Assembly: GCF_019049325.1 (NCBI RefSeq)
Contig: NZ_JAGMUO010000052.1
Coordinates: 1-64,000, forward strand
DNA length: 64,000 nucleotides
From: Streptomyces sp. AC512_CC834
GTDB taxonomy: Bacteria; Actinomycetota; Actinomycetes; Streptomycetales; Streptomycetaceae
Direction: 5' to 3'
Of the stretch, positions 26,972 to 36,857 are shown one piece after another; the stretch's first letter is position 1; each line of letters starts with the position of its first letter. A program made the position numbers and the translations under genes. A model generated the notes under the pieces. It searched no databases and was not told the origin of the DNA. It saw only the letters and a program-made list of their open reading frames with translations.

Positions 26972-29064
26972 CAGCGGCCCTTCACCTCGGCCACGAAGGG
27001 CTCGGTCACGACGGGCTCGGCCGCCACGGGCGCGGCCGCGGCAGGCTCGGTCACCGCGGCGGGCTCGGTCCCCTTCTTGTTCTTGGCGAAGGGCTCTCCG
27101 TGGACGTACCGGCCGAGCGCGGTGAGCGGGAAGACCTGACGGTAGAGGTTGTAGTTGATGGAGAAGTCCCACGGGAATCCGGTACCCGTGAAGTAGGGCT
27201 CGTCCCAGGAGCCGTCCTCCCGCTGGGTGGCGGCGAGCCACTCGACGCCGCGCGCGACGGCCTTGGACTCCCGCTCCCCCGCCGCCAGCAGGGCCATCAG
27301 CGCCCAGCCGGTCTGCGAGGCGGTCGAGGCGCCCCGGCCGCTCCACTCCCGGACGTAGTGGTACGAGCGCAGGTCCTCGCCCCAGCCGCCGTCGTCGTTC
27401 TGGACGGACTCCAGCCAGCGCACCGCGCGGCGGATGGCCGGATGCGAGGTGGGCAGTCCGGCGGCGGTCAGGGCGGGGATCACGGACCCGGTGCCGTAGA
27501 CGTAGTTGACGCCCCAGCGGCCGAACCACGAGCCGTCCGTCTCCTGTGCGTCGAGGAGCCACTGGACGCCGCGCCGGGTGCGGGGGTCGTGGGCGAGGCC
27601 CTCGACGGCGAGCATCTCGACGACGTGCGCGGTGACGTCCGCGGACGGCGGATCGATGACCTCCCCGAAGTCGCAGAAGGGCAGCCGGTTGGGGAAGGGG
27701 CTGGTGTTGTCGACGTCGAACGCGCCCCAGGCGCCGTTCTTCGACTGCATGCCGAGGTTCCAGCGCACCCCGCGTCCGATGGCCTGCTCCATCCGCTCCG
27801 GGTCGTGGTGCTTGACGCGGCGCAGGGCGAGGACCACCTCGGCGGTGTCGTCGATGTCGGGGTAGTTGTCGTTGTGGAACTCGAACGCCCAGCCGCCGGG
27901 CGGGAGTCCGGGGCGCTTCACCGACCAGTCGCCGGGGCGGACGATCTGCTCGCCGAGCATCCAGTCCGAGGCCTTCACCAACTGCGGGTGGTCCTCGGGA
28001 ACGCCCGCGTCGGCCAGTGCGATGGCGGCCAGGCAGGTGTCCCACACCGGGGACTGGCAGGCCTCGATCATCCGGGCGCCGTCCTCGCGCCACACGGCGA
28101 AACGGTCCAGCGACTCCAGGCCCGCGCGCATCACGGGGTGTTCGAGGTCGTAGCCGAGCAGGTAGAGCGCGATGACCGAGTACACGGCCGGCGGCTGGAT
28201 GCCGCCCCAGCAGCCGTCGTTCTCCTGCCGCTCGATGATCCAGCGGCCGGCGCTGTTCATCGCGGCCCGCCGCAGCCGGCGCGGGGCGACCTTGCGGTAG
28301 GCGTGCAGCGCCTTGTCGAGGCGCTGGAAGGCGCCGTCCCAGCTCGCCGTAGGAGCCAGGGGCCGCGGCGGGTTGGGGTCGGCCGGGTCGGTGTGCAGTT
28401 CGTCCAGCGGGAAGGGCGCGGGGCGCACGGGCCGCTTCGCGGAGACGATGGTGAGCGGCACGATGGTCTGCCGGGCCCAGCAGCCGAAGTCGTAGATGTT
28501 GAGCGGGACCCAGGTGGGGAAGTAGATGAGTTCCGGCGGGAGTTCGGGCAGGTCGTCCCACTTCCACCAGCCGAACAGGGCAAGCCAGATCCGGGTGAAG
28601 ACGCGGGCGGAGGCGATTCCGCCGCGGGACCTGATCCACTCCGAGGCCCGCGCCATGTGCGGTGCGTCGGGCGCGTCGCCGGCCAGGCGGAGCGCGACGT
28701 AGGCCTCGATGGTGGTGGACAGTTCGCCGGGGCCGCCGTAGAAGGTGGCCCAGGTGCCGTCCTCGCGCTGCTCGCCGCGGATGAACAGGGCGGCGGCGCG
28801 GGTGATCTCCTCGTCCTGGATGCCGAGGAACTGACGCAGGAGCAGGTCCTCGGCGTCCATCGTGACGTTCGTCTCGAGGTCGCCCTTCCACCAGCCCTCG
28901 GCGTCCTGCCGGGCGAGCAGGAAGTCGGTGGCGCGCCGGGTGGCGCGTGCGGCGGCTTCGGGTACCCCGGCCGCCGCGGCGGGGATCGTGATGTCGGTGT
29001 CGCTGGCCGAGGCTGCCAGGGGCCGCAGGGAGGCCCCGGTGCTTCCGTCGGTCGTCGCTGTCAT
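26971..29064 (-). CDS. shc: Squalene-hopene cyclase
   Basis: 697 residues. The proton-donor DxDD motif is DIDD at 403-406. QW repeats are plentiful (e.g. REDGTWATFYGG, QETDGSWFGRWG, QNDDGGWGEDL, QREDGSWDEPYF). It cyclises squalene to hopene/hopanol as a monotopic membrane enzyme. After the catalytic domain there is a ~35-residue Ala/Glu/Val/Pro tail (EPAAVTEPAAAAPVAAEPVVTEP), probably disordered. The ATG at 29064 precedes a Ser/Thr-rich N-terminus of ~30 residues. Confidence 0.96.
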   Translation of the reverse strand: MTATTDGSTGASLRPLAASASDTDITIPAAAAGVPEAAARATRRATDFLLARQDAEGWWKGDLETNVTMDAEDLLLRQFLGIQDEEITRAAALFIRGEQREDGTWATFYGGPGELSTTIEAYVALRLAGDAPDAPHMARASEWIRSRGGIASARVFTRIWLALFGWWKWDDLPELPPELIYFPTWVPLNIYDFGCWARQTIVPLTIVSAKRPVRPAPFPLDELHTDPADPNPPRPLAPTASWDGAFQRLDKALHAYRKVAPRRLRRAAMNSAGRWIIERQENDGCWGGIQPPAVYSVIALYLLGYDLEHPVMRAGLESLDRFAVWREDGARMIEACQSPVWDTCLAAIALADAGVPEDHPQLVKASDWMLGEQIVRPGDWSVKRPGLPPGGWAFEFHNDNYPDIDDTAEVVLALRRVKHHDPERMEQAIGRGVRWNLGMQSKNGAWGAFDVDNTSPFPNRLPFCDFGEVIDPPSADVTAHVVEMLAVEGLAHDPRTRRGVQWLLDAQETDGSWFGRWGVNYVYGTGSVIPALTAAGLPTSHPAIRRAVRWLESVQNDDGGWGEDLRSYHYVREWSGRGASTASQTGWALMALLAAGERESKAVARGVEWLAATQREDGSWDEPYFTGTGFPWDFSINYNLYRQVFPLTALGRYVHGEPFAKNKKGTEPAAVTEPAAAAPVAAEPVVTEPFVAEVKGR

Positions 29065-29185
29065 GGCTTCCCCTTCGTGCAGTGTGCATACGGTGGTGCG
29101 TCTGCTGCGGGTCCGCCGTCGGCCGGTGCTCGTGCGTTCACGACACCGGCCGGCGACTACGCGAGGGCTATTCGACCGATAATGA

Positions 29186-30259
29186 TCATCTCTTTCGTAC
29201 GACGACGAAGTCCGCGAGCGCCGTGAACATCTCCCGCACCCGGCCGGGCATGTCGACGGTGTCGAGGGCTTCGATGGCGATGGTGTGCTGGCGGCGCGCC
29301 TCGTCGGCGGTCCACTCCCGCCCGCCCGCTTCCTCGATGAGGGCGGCGCGGGCCGCGAACTCCTCCTCGGAGAAGTTCGCGAAGTCGCTGGTCTTGGCGT
29401 CGGCGGCGAGGATCTCGCCGAGCCGCTCGGAGGCGGGCCCGCCGGCCGCGAGGGCGGCGACGACCGGCAGCGACTTCTTTCGCTGCCGCAGGTCGCTCCA
29501 GGTCTGTTTGCCGGTGGCCTCCGGGTCGCCCCAGATGCCGAGCAGGTCGTCGACGGCCTGGAAGGCGAGGCCGAGGTGGTAGCCGTACCTCTCCAGGGTG
29601 TCGGCGGTGTGCTCGTCGGCGCCGCCGAGCACCGCGCCGACGGAGCTGGCGGAGGCGAGCAGGGCGCCGGTCTTGTTGCCCTCCATCTCCAGGCACTCCT
29701 CGACGCTGACGCGGTCGCGGTGCTCGTAGGAGATGTCCTGGGCCTGACCGTCGATCAGGGACCGGCTGGCCCTGGTCAGCCGGCGGGTGGCGCGGCCGGC
29801 CTCGACGGTGCCCAGCTCGAGCAGCACCTCGTTGGCCAGGGCGAACAGGGCGTCGCCGACCAGGATGGCCTGGGCGGGGCCGTGCACCTTCCAGACGGTG
29901 TCGCGGTGGCGGCGCTGCTCGTCGCCGTCCATCAGGTCGTCGTGCAGGAGGGAGAAGTTGTGCACCAGCTCCACGGCCACCGCGCCGGGCACGCCGACCT
30001 CGGGCGCGGCACCGGTGACCTCGGCGGAGAGCACGGCCAGCGCGGGCCTGACGGCCTTGCCGCCGTCACCGTCCGCGGGGTTGCCCTGGGCGTCGATCCA
30101 GCCGAAGTGGTAGGCGGCGACGGTGTCCATGGGAGGTGCCAGTCGGTCGACCGCCGCCCGCAGAACCGGCGTGGCCAGGGTCCGGCCGCGCTCCAGAAGC
30201 GCGGTCACGTCCACCGTGGTCCGTCGATCGGCCTTCGGGGCCGGGGGCACAGTGGGCAC
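29186..30259 (-). CDS. Polyprenyl diphosphate synthase (hopanoid operon)
   Basis: About 357 residues. The first aspartate-rich motif is LLHDDLMDGD and the second is FQAVDDLLGIWGD, as in trans-isoprenyl diphosphate synthases. In this operon it most likely makes farnesyl diphosphate for squalene. I chose GTG 30259 because GGAGGA lies six bases ahead; an alternative GTG at 30322 overlaps the hpnE stop (GTGA) and adds 21 residues. Confidence 0.9.
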   Translation of the reverse strand: MPTVPPAPKADRRTTVDVTALLERGRTLATPVLRAAVDRLAPPMDTVAAYHFGWIDAQGNPADGDGGKAVRPALAVLSAEVTGAAPEVGVPGAVAVELVHNFSLLHDDLMDGDEQRRHRDTVWKVHGPAQAILVGDALFALANEVLLELGTVEAGRATRRLTRASRSLIDGQAQDISYEHRDRVSVEECLEMEGNKTGALLASASSVGAVLGGADEHTADTLERYGYHLGLAFQAVDDLLGIWGDPEATGKQTWSDLRQRKKSLPVVAALAAGGPASERLGEILAADAKTSDFANFSEEEFAARAALIEEAGGREWTADEARRQHTIAIEALDTVDMPGRVREMFTALADFVVVRKR

Positions 30260-30318
30260 AGTCTCTCCTCCAGTTGCGGTACCGGGAATGCGGGTGTCGG
30301 TCCCGCGCGGATCGGCGC

Positions 30319-31764
30319 TCACGCCGCCTCCTCGAAGAACTCGAAGAAGTCGGGGAGGAGGCCGCGGGACCGGCCGAGGGCGCCGAGCGCCGCGGCGGCC
30401 GCCCCGACGCCGCTGCGAACCGCACTCTCCATGGTCGCGGGCCACCCGGTGGCGGTCCACGCTCCGGCCAGGTACAGGCCGGGTGCCTTGGTGCGGGCGC
30501 CGGGCCTCAGGCGGCCGACGCCGGGGGCGGGGGCGAACGTCGCCGTGCGCTCCCTGGTCACGAAGAAGTCCTTCACCTCGGCACCCCGGGTGCGGGGCAG
30601 CAGCCGCTCCAGTTCGGGCAGGTACCGCTCGCGCAGCGCGGCCACGGGCTCGTCGATCTCGTGCTGCGCGGTCGACTGCGACAGCGCCAGGTACTGACCC
30701 TCCTTCAGTCCGGAGGCCTCGGTACGGTCGAACACCCATTGCACGGGCGTGCCGAGAGCCGTGAGGAACGGCGTGGCGAGCACCTTGCGGTCGTAGATCA
30801 CGTGGATGTTGAGGATCGGCGCGGTGCCGATCCCGAGAAGATTTTCCGGGGCGTCGAGCGCGCCGTCCGGCAGCAGGTCGTGGGCCTCGCGCTGGGGTAC
30901 GGCGAGGACCACGGTGTCCGCTTCGAGCGTCTCGCCGGGAACCTGAACGCTCCAGCCTCCGTTCTCGTTTACACAGAGGGAGGTGACGCGTGTACGGACC
31001 TCGGTACGCACGCCCGCGGAGTCGAGCGCCCTGCGGGCCAGCCGGTCGTGCAGTTCGCCCAGCGGGACGCGGGCCCAGCCGATGTCGGCCGCGCCCGGGT
31101 CGGACAGCAGACCGGTCTTGAACACCATCGCGGCGAGTGCCAGTGAGGCGTCGCCCGCGACCGCGTTGAGGGTGGCGACCCCGACCAGGTCCCACAGGGC
31201 CTCGATGGCACGCGCCGACTGACCGTGCGCGGTCAGCCAACTGCCGAAGTCCTGGGTGTCCAGGGTCGGATCGGCGAGGTCCAGTCCCTTGAGCGCGAGC
31301 GCGGCACGCCCGACCCTGGCGCGCTCGGCGAGCGAGAGATGCGGGTACGTCGCCAGGCTGCGCCCCAGATGCAGGGGCACGGGCAGCGCGTCGCGCCGCA
31401 GTCTGCCCAGACGTCTGCCTTCGGGCCGGTCCGGGTCGAGTACGGGCACGTCGAGACGGCTTTGCACCGGAGCGAGCGCCGCTCCGCCGATCCGGTCGAG
31501 GAACCAGCGGTAGGCGGTGCAGCAGCGCAGGTACACGTGCTGGCCGTTGTCGACGGTGAGGTCGCCGCGCTGGAAGGAGAAGGCGAGTCCGCCCAGGCGC
31601 GGGCGTCCTTCGAGCAGGGTGACCCGGACCCCGGCGTCGGCGAGCGCGAGCGCGGTGGTGACCCCGGCGAGTCCGCCGCCGACCACGACGGCATGCCCGC
31701 CGGGACGAAGTGCGGAGACGTCCGCGGGCTGCCCGCCGTCGCGCGTGCCGTTGCCCTGCGTCAT
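30319..31764 (-). CDS. hpnE: Squalene-associated FAD-dependent desaturase
   Basis: 481 residues. The N-terminal FAD/Rossmann motif is HAVVVGGGLAGVTTALALADAGVRVTLLEGRPRLGG, and the C-terminal dinucleotide-binding block is GLYLAGAWTATGWPATMESAVRSG, as in the phytoene-desaturase-like amine oxidase family. HpnE reduces hydroxysqualene to squalene, the last step of the HpnCDE route. It is separated from hpnD by ~154 bases, the longest gap in the operon. Confidence 0.93.
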   Translation of the reverse strand: MTQGNGTRDGGQPADVSALRPGGHAVVVGGGLAGVTTALALADAGVRVTLLEGRPRLGGLAFSFQRGDLTVDNGQHVYLRCCTAYRWFLDRIGGAALAPVQSRLDVPVLDPDRPEGRRLGRLRRDALPVPLHLGRSLATYPHLSLAERARVGRAALALKGLDLADPTLDTQDFGSWLTAHGQSARAIEALWDLVGVATLNAVAGDASLALAAMVFKTGLLSDPGAADIGWARVPLGELHDRLARRALDSAGVRTEVRTRVTSLCVNENGGWSVQVPGETLEADTVVLAVPQREAHDLLPDGALDAPENLLGIGTAPILNIHVIYDRKVLATPFLTALGTPVQWVFDRTEASGLKEGQYLALSQSTAQHEIDEPVAALRERYLPELERLLPRTRGAEVKDFFVTRERTATFAPAPGVGRLRPGARTKAPGLYLAGAWTATGWPATMESAVRSGVGAAAAALGALGRSRGLLPDFFEFFEEAA

Positions 31765-31918
31765 GGTGCGCCCTTCCCTGTCCGGTCGCCGCGGTGCTTG
31801 AACGGCGTACGGCCGACCGTCTCAGTCAGGGACGCCGACCGCCACCGCAGGGTTGCGCGCCACCGCGCGCCGGTGCTCCCGTGCGGGTCCGGCGTGTCGA
31901 GTGTGCCGGGTGTGTCCA

Positions 31919-32869
31919 TCAGGCGCGCCTCCTGACGGTCCGCCGGGTGACGTGCCGGGCGTCGAGACCGGACAGGCCGCGCACGGCGACGTACGCCTTC
32001 TCGCGCCCGGGGAGCGAGACCCGGCCGCGCAGCACGGCCTGCGGGTCGCGCTCGATGCGGTCCAGGAGGCGGCGGTAGATGCCGGCCATGGCCGCCACAC
32101 AGGCGCCGCTGCGCCGGTCCAGCAGGGGCAGCAGCCGGTAGCCCTCGGCGAAAAGGGCACGGGCCCGACGCACTTCGAAGTGCACGAGGCCCGCGAAGTC
32201 GGAGCCCTCCGGTGGCGTCGGCCCGTTGAATCCGGCGGAGCAGCCGAACTTGGCGAGGTCGTCGGCGGGCAGGTAGGTGCGCCCGCCCTCGGCGTCCTCC
32301 CGGACGTCCCGCAGGATGTTGGTGAGCTGAAGTGCGAGCCCGAGCGTGTCGGCGTACTCGGGCGCGCGCTCGGCGCCGCGCGCCCCCGGTTCGGTGCCGA
32401 ACACGCCGAGGGAGAGGCGTCCGATGGCGCCCGCCACGCAGCGGCAGTACGTCTTCAGGTCGTCCCAGGTCTCGTAGGTCTCGCCGCGCACGTCCATCTG
32501 GACGCCGTCGATCAGTTCATCAAGGCCGTCGAGCGGGATGGGGAACCGCCGGGCCGCGTGGGCGAGGGCGACGGCGACCGGGTCGGTGTCGTCCTCGTCG
32601 ACCGCGCCGTCGTGGATCCGGGCGAGCACGGCCCGGGTCTCGTCCAGCCGGGCGACCTTGACGTCGTCCGCCAGCACCCCGTCGCCGATGTCGTCGACGC
32701 GGCGCGAGAACGCGTACAGCGCCGACATCGCCCGCCGCTTGGGCGTGGGCAGCAGCCGGATGCCGTAGGCGAAGTTACGCGCCTGCTGACCGGTGACGGC
32801 CTCGCAGTAGCTGTAGGCGGCGAGCACCGGTGCCGGCATGTTCGCTGACGACTCCACGGCCTCGATCAC
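31919..32869 (-). CDS. hpnD: Presqualene diphosphate synthase
   Basis: 316 residues of the squalene/phytoene synthase family. Aspartate-rich motifs are SRRVDDIGDG and DDLKTYCRCVAGAIGRL, followed by LQLTNILRDVREDAEGGRTYLP. HpnD joins two farnesyl diphosphates to presqualene diphosphate. The GTG at 32869 overlaps the hpnC stop (GTGA). Confidence 0.92.
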   Translation of the reverse strand: MIEAVESSANMPAPVLAAYSYCEAVTGQQARNFAYGIRLLPTPKRRAMSALYAFSRRVDDIGDGVLADDVKVARLDETRAVLARIHDGAVDEDDTDPVAVALAHAARRFPIPLDGLDELIDGVQMDVRGETYETWDDLKTYCRCVAGAIGRLSLGVFGTEPGARGAERAPEYADTLGLALQLTNILRDVREDAEGGRTYLPADDLAKFGCSAGFNGPTPPEGSDFAGLVHFEVRRARALFAEGYRLLPLLDRRSGACVAAMAGIYRRLLDRIERDPQAVLRGRVSLPGREKAYVAVRGLSGLDARHVTRRTVRRRA

Positions 32870-33804
32870 CCCTCTCCTCGCAGGGCCACGCCCGCCTCGC
32901 GCAGCAACTGGATCTTGCCGGGCTTGGGCGGGCCGGGAAGTACGTCGTGATCCGCCGCGGCGATCGCGCGGAGCGCCGCCCTGCCTCCCGCCACGAACCC
33001 CGCGAGCAGCAGGCGCAGCCTGCCGTGGACGCTGCCCACCAGGGGAGCGCCTTCACTCAGCAGGTCGCGGGCGCGCCCGGCCTCGTAGGCGATGAGTGCC
33101 CGCACCGACGCGTTCGCGGTGGGTGCGGCGAGGTCCGTCTCCTGGACGTGGAAGCGTTTCATGTCCTCGGCGGGCAGATAGATCCGGTCCCGGCCCAGGT
33201 CCTCGGCGACGTCCTGGAGGTGCTCGACGATCTGCAGGGCGGTGCAGATGGCGTCGGAGCGGCGGATCCGTTCGGGCGTCGCGGTGCCGGTCACGGCGAG
33301 GACGAGGTGGCCGACCGGGTTGGCGGACAGCTCGCAGTAGGCGAGGAGGTCGTCGTAGGTCTCGTACCGCGCGACCAGTTGGTCCTGGCGGTTGGCGGCG
33401 ATCAGCCCGCGGAAGGGCGCGGGGGACATCGAGCGGCGGCGCACGGTCGGCGCCAGGCGGCGCAGCAGCGGGTGGTGGGGCGGGCCGCCGGAGCCGGTGG
33501 ACCGGTTGGAGCCGGTGGAGCCGTCGAAGACTCGGCCCAGGTCCTCCTCGAAGGCGTCCAGCATCAGCAGCCGGTCGTCGGCGTGCTCCTCGGGGACGCC
33601 GAGGAGGCGGGCGTCGGCGCCGCCGGGAGCGAGGTCGCCGTCGCCGATGTCGTCGACCAGGCGGGCGAAGCCGTACACGGCCATGAGGTCGGTGCGCCAG
33701 TCGCGGGGCAGGAAGAAGGGGGCCACGGGGAAGTTCTCGTCGGCGGCCTTGGCGAGGGTGCCGCGCTCCGGATCGACGGCGTGCGCCGTGTCGGTCACCG
33801 TCAT
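32866..33804 (-). CDS. hpnC: Hydroxysqualene synthase
   Basis: 312 residues, a paralogue of hpnD. Motifs: ARLVDDIGDGDL (first Asp-rich), then CELSANPVGHLVLAV and IVEHLQDVAEDLGRDRIYLP (second). HpnC converts presqualene diphosphate to hydroxysqualene. It is the first gene of the hopanoid operon. I chose the ATG at 33804 over an upstream in-frame ATG at 33834 because the extra residues (RRPRPGQPA) are low-complexity. Confidence 0.9.
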   Translation of the reverse strand: MTVTDTAHAVDPERGTLAKAADENFPVAPFFLPRDWRTDLMAVYGFARLVDDIGDGDLAPGGADARLLGVPEEHADDRLLMLDAFEEDLGRVFDGSTGSNRSTGSGGPPHHPLLRRLAPTVRRRSMSPAPFRGLIAANRQDQLVARYETYDDLLAYCELSANPVGHLVLAVTGTATPERIRRSDAICTALQIVEHLQDVAEDLGRDRIYLPAEDMKRFHVQETDLAAPTANASVRALIAYEAGRARDLLSEGAPLVGSVHGRLRLLLAGFVAGGRAALRAIAAADHDVLPGPPKPGKIQLLREAGVALRGEG

Positions 33805-34120
33805 CGCGGGCTGCCCTGGGCGGGGACGGCGCACGCTTCGCGGAGCTGGGGAGTTTCCGTCGCCATTGCCGTCACATCTCCCGTTCTACACTGCCGACCC
33901 AATACGCACTATTTCGGACACGCCGCCTCGCCACCCGCGCGGCAGGCCCGCTCGAGGGTGTCGGGCATTATCGCCCCATGTGCCGCGTTTCAGGACCGGT
34001 ACAGCTTACGTTGTACAACTCACGGGCGTCCGTCGGGGTGCACAGCGCATCACAACAACACACCGATTGACTTCAAGATTCCTGAGAACGCCAGGAGTTG
34101 ACGTTTCCTTTGCAAACGCG
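33805..34120. other. Hopanoid operon upstream region
   Basis: About 316 bases without a supported gene. It must hold the hopanoid operon promoter. A partial inverted repeat, GTACAgcttacgtTGTAC, lies near 33998-34015. I could not assign -10/-35 elements with confidence. Confidence 0.4.
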
Positions 34121-34150
34121 GGGCCTCGCCGGAACAGTTCCGGCGAGGCC
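34121..34150 (-). terminator. Hairpin after the Wzt-type ABC gene
   Basis: GGCCTCGCCGGAAC and GTTCCGGCGAGGCC are perfect complements around a single-base spacer, about 15 bases past the stop at 34164. It closes the 34-41 kb operon and separates it from the hopanoid operon promoter. Confidence 0.8.
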
Positions 34151-34163
34151 TCGGCGTGTCGGG

Positions 34164-34952
34164 CTACTTGCCCGTGAACTTCTCGTACTCCTTGAGCACC
34201 TCGTCGGTCGGGCCGTCCATGCGCAGCTCGCCGCGCTCCAGCCACAGGACGCGGTTGCAGGTGTCGCGGATGGACTTGTTGTTGTGGCTGACCAGGAAGA
34301 TGGTGCCGGCTTCCTTCTTCAGCTCCCGGATGCGCTGCTCGGAGCGGGTCTGGAACTTGCGGTCACCGGTGGCCAGCGCCTCGTCGATCATCAGGACGTC
34401 GTGGTCCTTGGCGGCGGCGATGGAGAACCGCAGCCGGGCGGCCATGCCGGAGGAGTAGGTGCGCATCGGCAGGGTGATGAAGTCGCCCTTCTCGTTGATG
34501 CCCGAGAAGTCGACGATGTCCTGGTAGCGCTCCCTGATCTGCTCGCGGGACATGCCCATGGCCAGGCCGCCGAGGATGACGTTGCGTTCGCCGGTCAGGT
34601 CGTTCATCAGGGCCGCGTTCACGCCGAGCAGGGAGGGCTGGCCGTCGGTGTAGACCTTGCCGCGCTCGGCGGGCAGCAGGCCGGCGATGGCCCGCAGCAG
34701 CGTCGACTTGCCGGAGCCGTTGGAACCGATCAGGCCGATGGCCTCGCCCCGGTACGCGGTGAAGGAGACGCCCCGCACGGCGTGCACCTTGCGCACGCCC
34801 CGCGCCGTGTCGTCGGAGCCTCTCCTGATCATGCGGCTCAGCGCGGACGTCGCGCTGCCCTTGCCGGTCCTGGCGCCGTTGACGCGGTAGACGATGTGCA
34901 GTTCGTCCGCGATGACCGTCGGCACCCACTCGCCCTGCTGCTGCTCAGCCAC
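34164..34952 (-). CDS. Polysaccharide/teichoic-acid-type ABC transporter ATPase (Wzt/TagH-like)
   Basis: 262 residues. Walker A GSNGSGKSTLL, signature YSSGMAARL, Walker B DVLMIDEAL and H-loop VSHNNKSI are all present. The IGLIGSNGSGKSTLLRAIAGLL plus 'P..G.v' layout is typical of exporters of lipid-linked glycans. It lacks the long C-terminal glycan-binding domain of some Wzt proteins. The GTG at 34952 overlaps the end of the permease gene by eight bases, so the two are partners. Confidence 0.9.
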   Translation of the reverse strand: MAEQQQGEWVPTVIADELHIVYRVNGARTGKGSATSALSRMIRRGSDDTARGVRKVHAVRGVSFTAYRGEAIGLIGSNGSGKSTLLRAIAGLLPAERGKVYTDGQPSLLGVNAALMNDLTGERNVILGGLAMGMSREQIRERYQDIVDFSGINEKGDFITLPMRTYSSGMAARLRFSIAAAKDHDVLMIDEALATGDRKFQTRSEQRIRELKKEAGTIFLVSHNNKSIRDTCNRVLWLERGELRMDGPTDEVLKEYEKFTGK

Positions 34953-35874
34953 GGCCGTACCTCTCCTCCGCCTTCCAGAAGTACACGAAGCCGCCCACGG
35001 CGACGAGTACCGCCCAGCCGAGGGCGACCGCCCACACGTGCGGCGGCAGGTTCTCGGAGCCGTACCCGTCGATCAGCGCGAAGCGCATCAGGTCCATGTA
35101 GATCGCGGCCGGGTTCCACTGGAGGACGTCGGCGAGCCACGCCGGCTTGTCCTCCAGCATGATCGGGATGGAGAACATGACGCCCGACGCGTACATCCAG
35201 GTCCGCATGATGAACGGCATGAGCTGGGCCAGGTCCGGCGTCTTGGCGCCCATCCGGGCCACGATCAGCGCCAGCCCCATGTTGAAGAGGAACTGCAGGG
35301 CGAGCGTCGGCAGGACCAGCAGCCAGGACAGGGTGGGGTAGCTGCCGAAGCCCATGACCACCGCGAACATCACGATCATCGAGGCCAGCAGTTGCTGGAG
35401 CTGCTGGAGCGCGAAGGAGACCGGCAGCGAGGCGCGCGGGAAGTGCAGCGCCCGCACCAGGCCGAGGTTGCCGGCGATGGCGCGCACGCCCGCCATCGCC
35501 GAGGACTGGGTGAAGGTGAAGACGAACACACCCGTCACCAGGAACGGGATGTACACGTCCTTCGGCATGCCGCGGCCCGCGTTGAGGATCAGGCCGAAGA
35601 TCAGGAAGTAGACGAGCGCGTTCAGCAGCGGGGTGGCCACCTGCCACAGTTGGCCGAGCTTGGCCTGGCTGTACTGGGCGGTCAGCTTCGCCTGGGAGAA
35701 GGCGAGGATGAAGTGCCGCCGCCCCCAGAGCTGACGGACGTACTCCGCGAGGGAAGGTCTGGCACCGCTCACGGTCAGCCCGTGCTTGGCGGCGAGCCGG
35801 GCCGGTGTGAGGCCCTCGTCGGGCGACACGGGCTTGGCCATGGCGACCGTGCCGTCGTGCGTTGTCTCACTCAC
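34945..35874 (-). CDS. Polysaccharide ABC transporter permease (Wzm/TagG-like)
   Basis: 309 residues. A cytoplasmic N-terminus with RRHFILAFSQAKLTAQYSQAKLGQLWQVATPLL, the ABC-2 Wzm entry motif, is followed by about six membrane helices (e.g. LLNALVYFLIFGLIL, WAVALGWAVLVAVGGFVYFW). It should flip a lipid-linked polymer out through the membrane. The GTG at 35874 was chosen from frame and position; an in-frame ATG 11 codons later is possible. Confidence 0.88.
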   Translation of the reverse strand: MSETTHDGTVAMAKPVSPDEGLTPARLAAKHGLTVSGARPSLAEYVRQLWGRRHFILAFSQAKLTAQYSQAKLGQLWQVATPLLNALVYFLIFGLILNAGRGMPKDVYIPFLVTGVFVFTFTQSSAMAGVRAIAGNLGLVRALHFPRASLPVSFALQQLQQLLASMIVMFAVVMGFGSYPTLSWLLVLPTLALQFLFNMGLALIVARMGAKTPDLAQLMPFIMRTWMYASGVMFSIPIMLEDKPAWLADVLQWNPAAIYMDLMRFALIDGYGSENLPPHVWAVALGWAVLVAVGGFVYFWKAEERYGRG

Positions 35875-35972
35875 TGGTGGATACTTTCGTCTTCGAAAAT
35901 GCTCGGCCGCGCGGGCCTGGCATGGACCTGTTGGCCCCGGTCGGGGCCGGAACACTCTCGGGTACGAGCTTG

Positions 35973-36857
35973 TCAGATCACCGGGGGCCGGCCCAGCCGG
36001 GTCAGGCGCCACACCGTACGCCACCTCATGGGCCGGCGAGGACCGCACGGGGTGGCCCAGCCCTCGCGGAAGCCGCCGAACCAGGCCTTGAGGGCAGGTC
36101 GCGACGGCCGGCGCAGCAGGGTGAGCGCCATCCAGACGCCGAGGTAGACCGGGACCAGGAGGGCGGGGAGGTTGCGGCGGGCGAGCCAGACGCGGTTGCG
36201 GGCGACCATGCGGTGGTAGACCGCGTGCCGGGAGGGCGCGGTCGTGGGGTGGTTCAGCACCATGTCGGACCGGTAGTCGATCATCCAGCCCGCGTCGAGG
36301 GCCCGCCAGGCCAGGTCGGTCTCCTCGTGGGCGTAGAAGAACGCGTCCGGCAGGCCGCCGACCTGGGTGAGGACGCGGGTGCGGACGGCGTTGGCGCCGC
36401 CGAGGAAGGTGGTGACCCGGGAGGAGCGCATCGGGTCGGCGGCGCGCAGCCGCGGGACGTGCCGGCGCTGGGTCTCGCCGGTGTCCGGGTCGGCGATGCG
36501 GAAGCTGATGATGCCCAGCTCGTCGTCGTCGGCGAAGGCCTGCCGGCACAGCTCGGCGGTGTCGGTGCGGGCGAGCAGGCCGTCGTCGTCGAGGAAGAGC
36601 AGGATGTCGACGTCGCTGCCGCCCGGGCCGAAGGCCTCGATGCCGACGTTGCGGCCGCCGGGGATGCCCAGGTTCTCGGGCAGCTCGACGGTGCGCACAC
36701 CGTCCGGTACCTCAGGGACGGGCGAGCCGTTGCCGACCACGACCACCTCGACCGGGTCGCCGTCCTGCTTGGCGACCGAGTCCAGCAGGGCCCGCAGCTC
36801 CTCGGGGCGGTTGCCCATCGTGATGACGACGGCGCCGACCTTCACGGCCGCGTTCAC
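35973..36857 (-). CDS. Family 2 glycosyltransferase
   Basis: 294 residues. GT-A fold landmarks: VGAVVITMGNRPEELRALLDSV, the metal-binding DDD of DILLFLDDDGLL, and the acceptor-site FFYAHEETDLAWRA. The C-terminal ~80 residues include one hydrophobic stretch (LPALLVPVYLGVWMALTLL) that may anchor it to the membrane. The GTG at 36857 overlaps the upstream gene's stop (GTGA). It probably adds a sugar to the lipid-linked product of this operon. Confidence 0.87.
   Translation of the reverse strand: MNAAVKVGAVVITMGNRPEELRALLDSVAKQDGDPVEVVVVGNGSPVPEVPDGVRTVELPENLGIPGGRNVGIEAFGPGGSDVDILLFLDDDGLLARTDTAELCRQAFADDDELGIISFRIADPDTGETQRRHVPRLRAADPMRSSRVTTFLGGANAVRTRVLTQVGGLPDAFFYAHEETDLAWRALDAGWMIDYRSDMVLNHPTTAPSRHAVYHRMVARNRVWLARRNLPALLVPVYLGVWMALTLLRRPSRPALKAWFGGFREGWATPCGPRRPMRWRTVWRLTRLGRPPVI

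Noticed and set aside
26330..29089. A 919-codon minus-strand frame that ends as hpnG
   Set aside because: Only the last 213 codons match a family; the rest is shc read out of frame. The ATG at 26971 overlapping the shc stop is the proper start.
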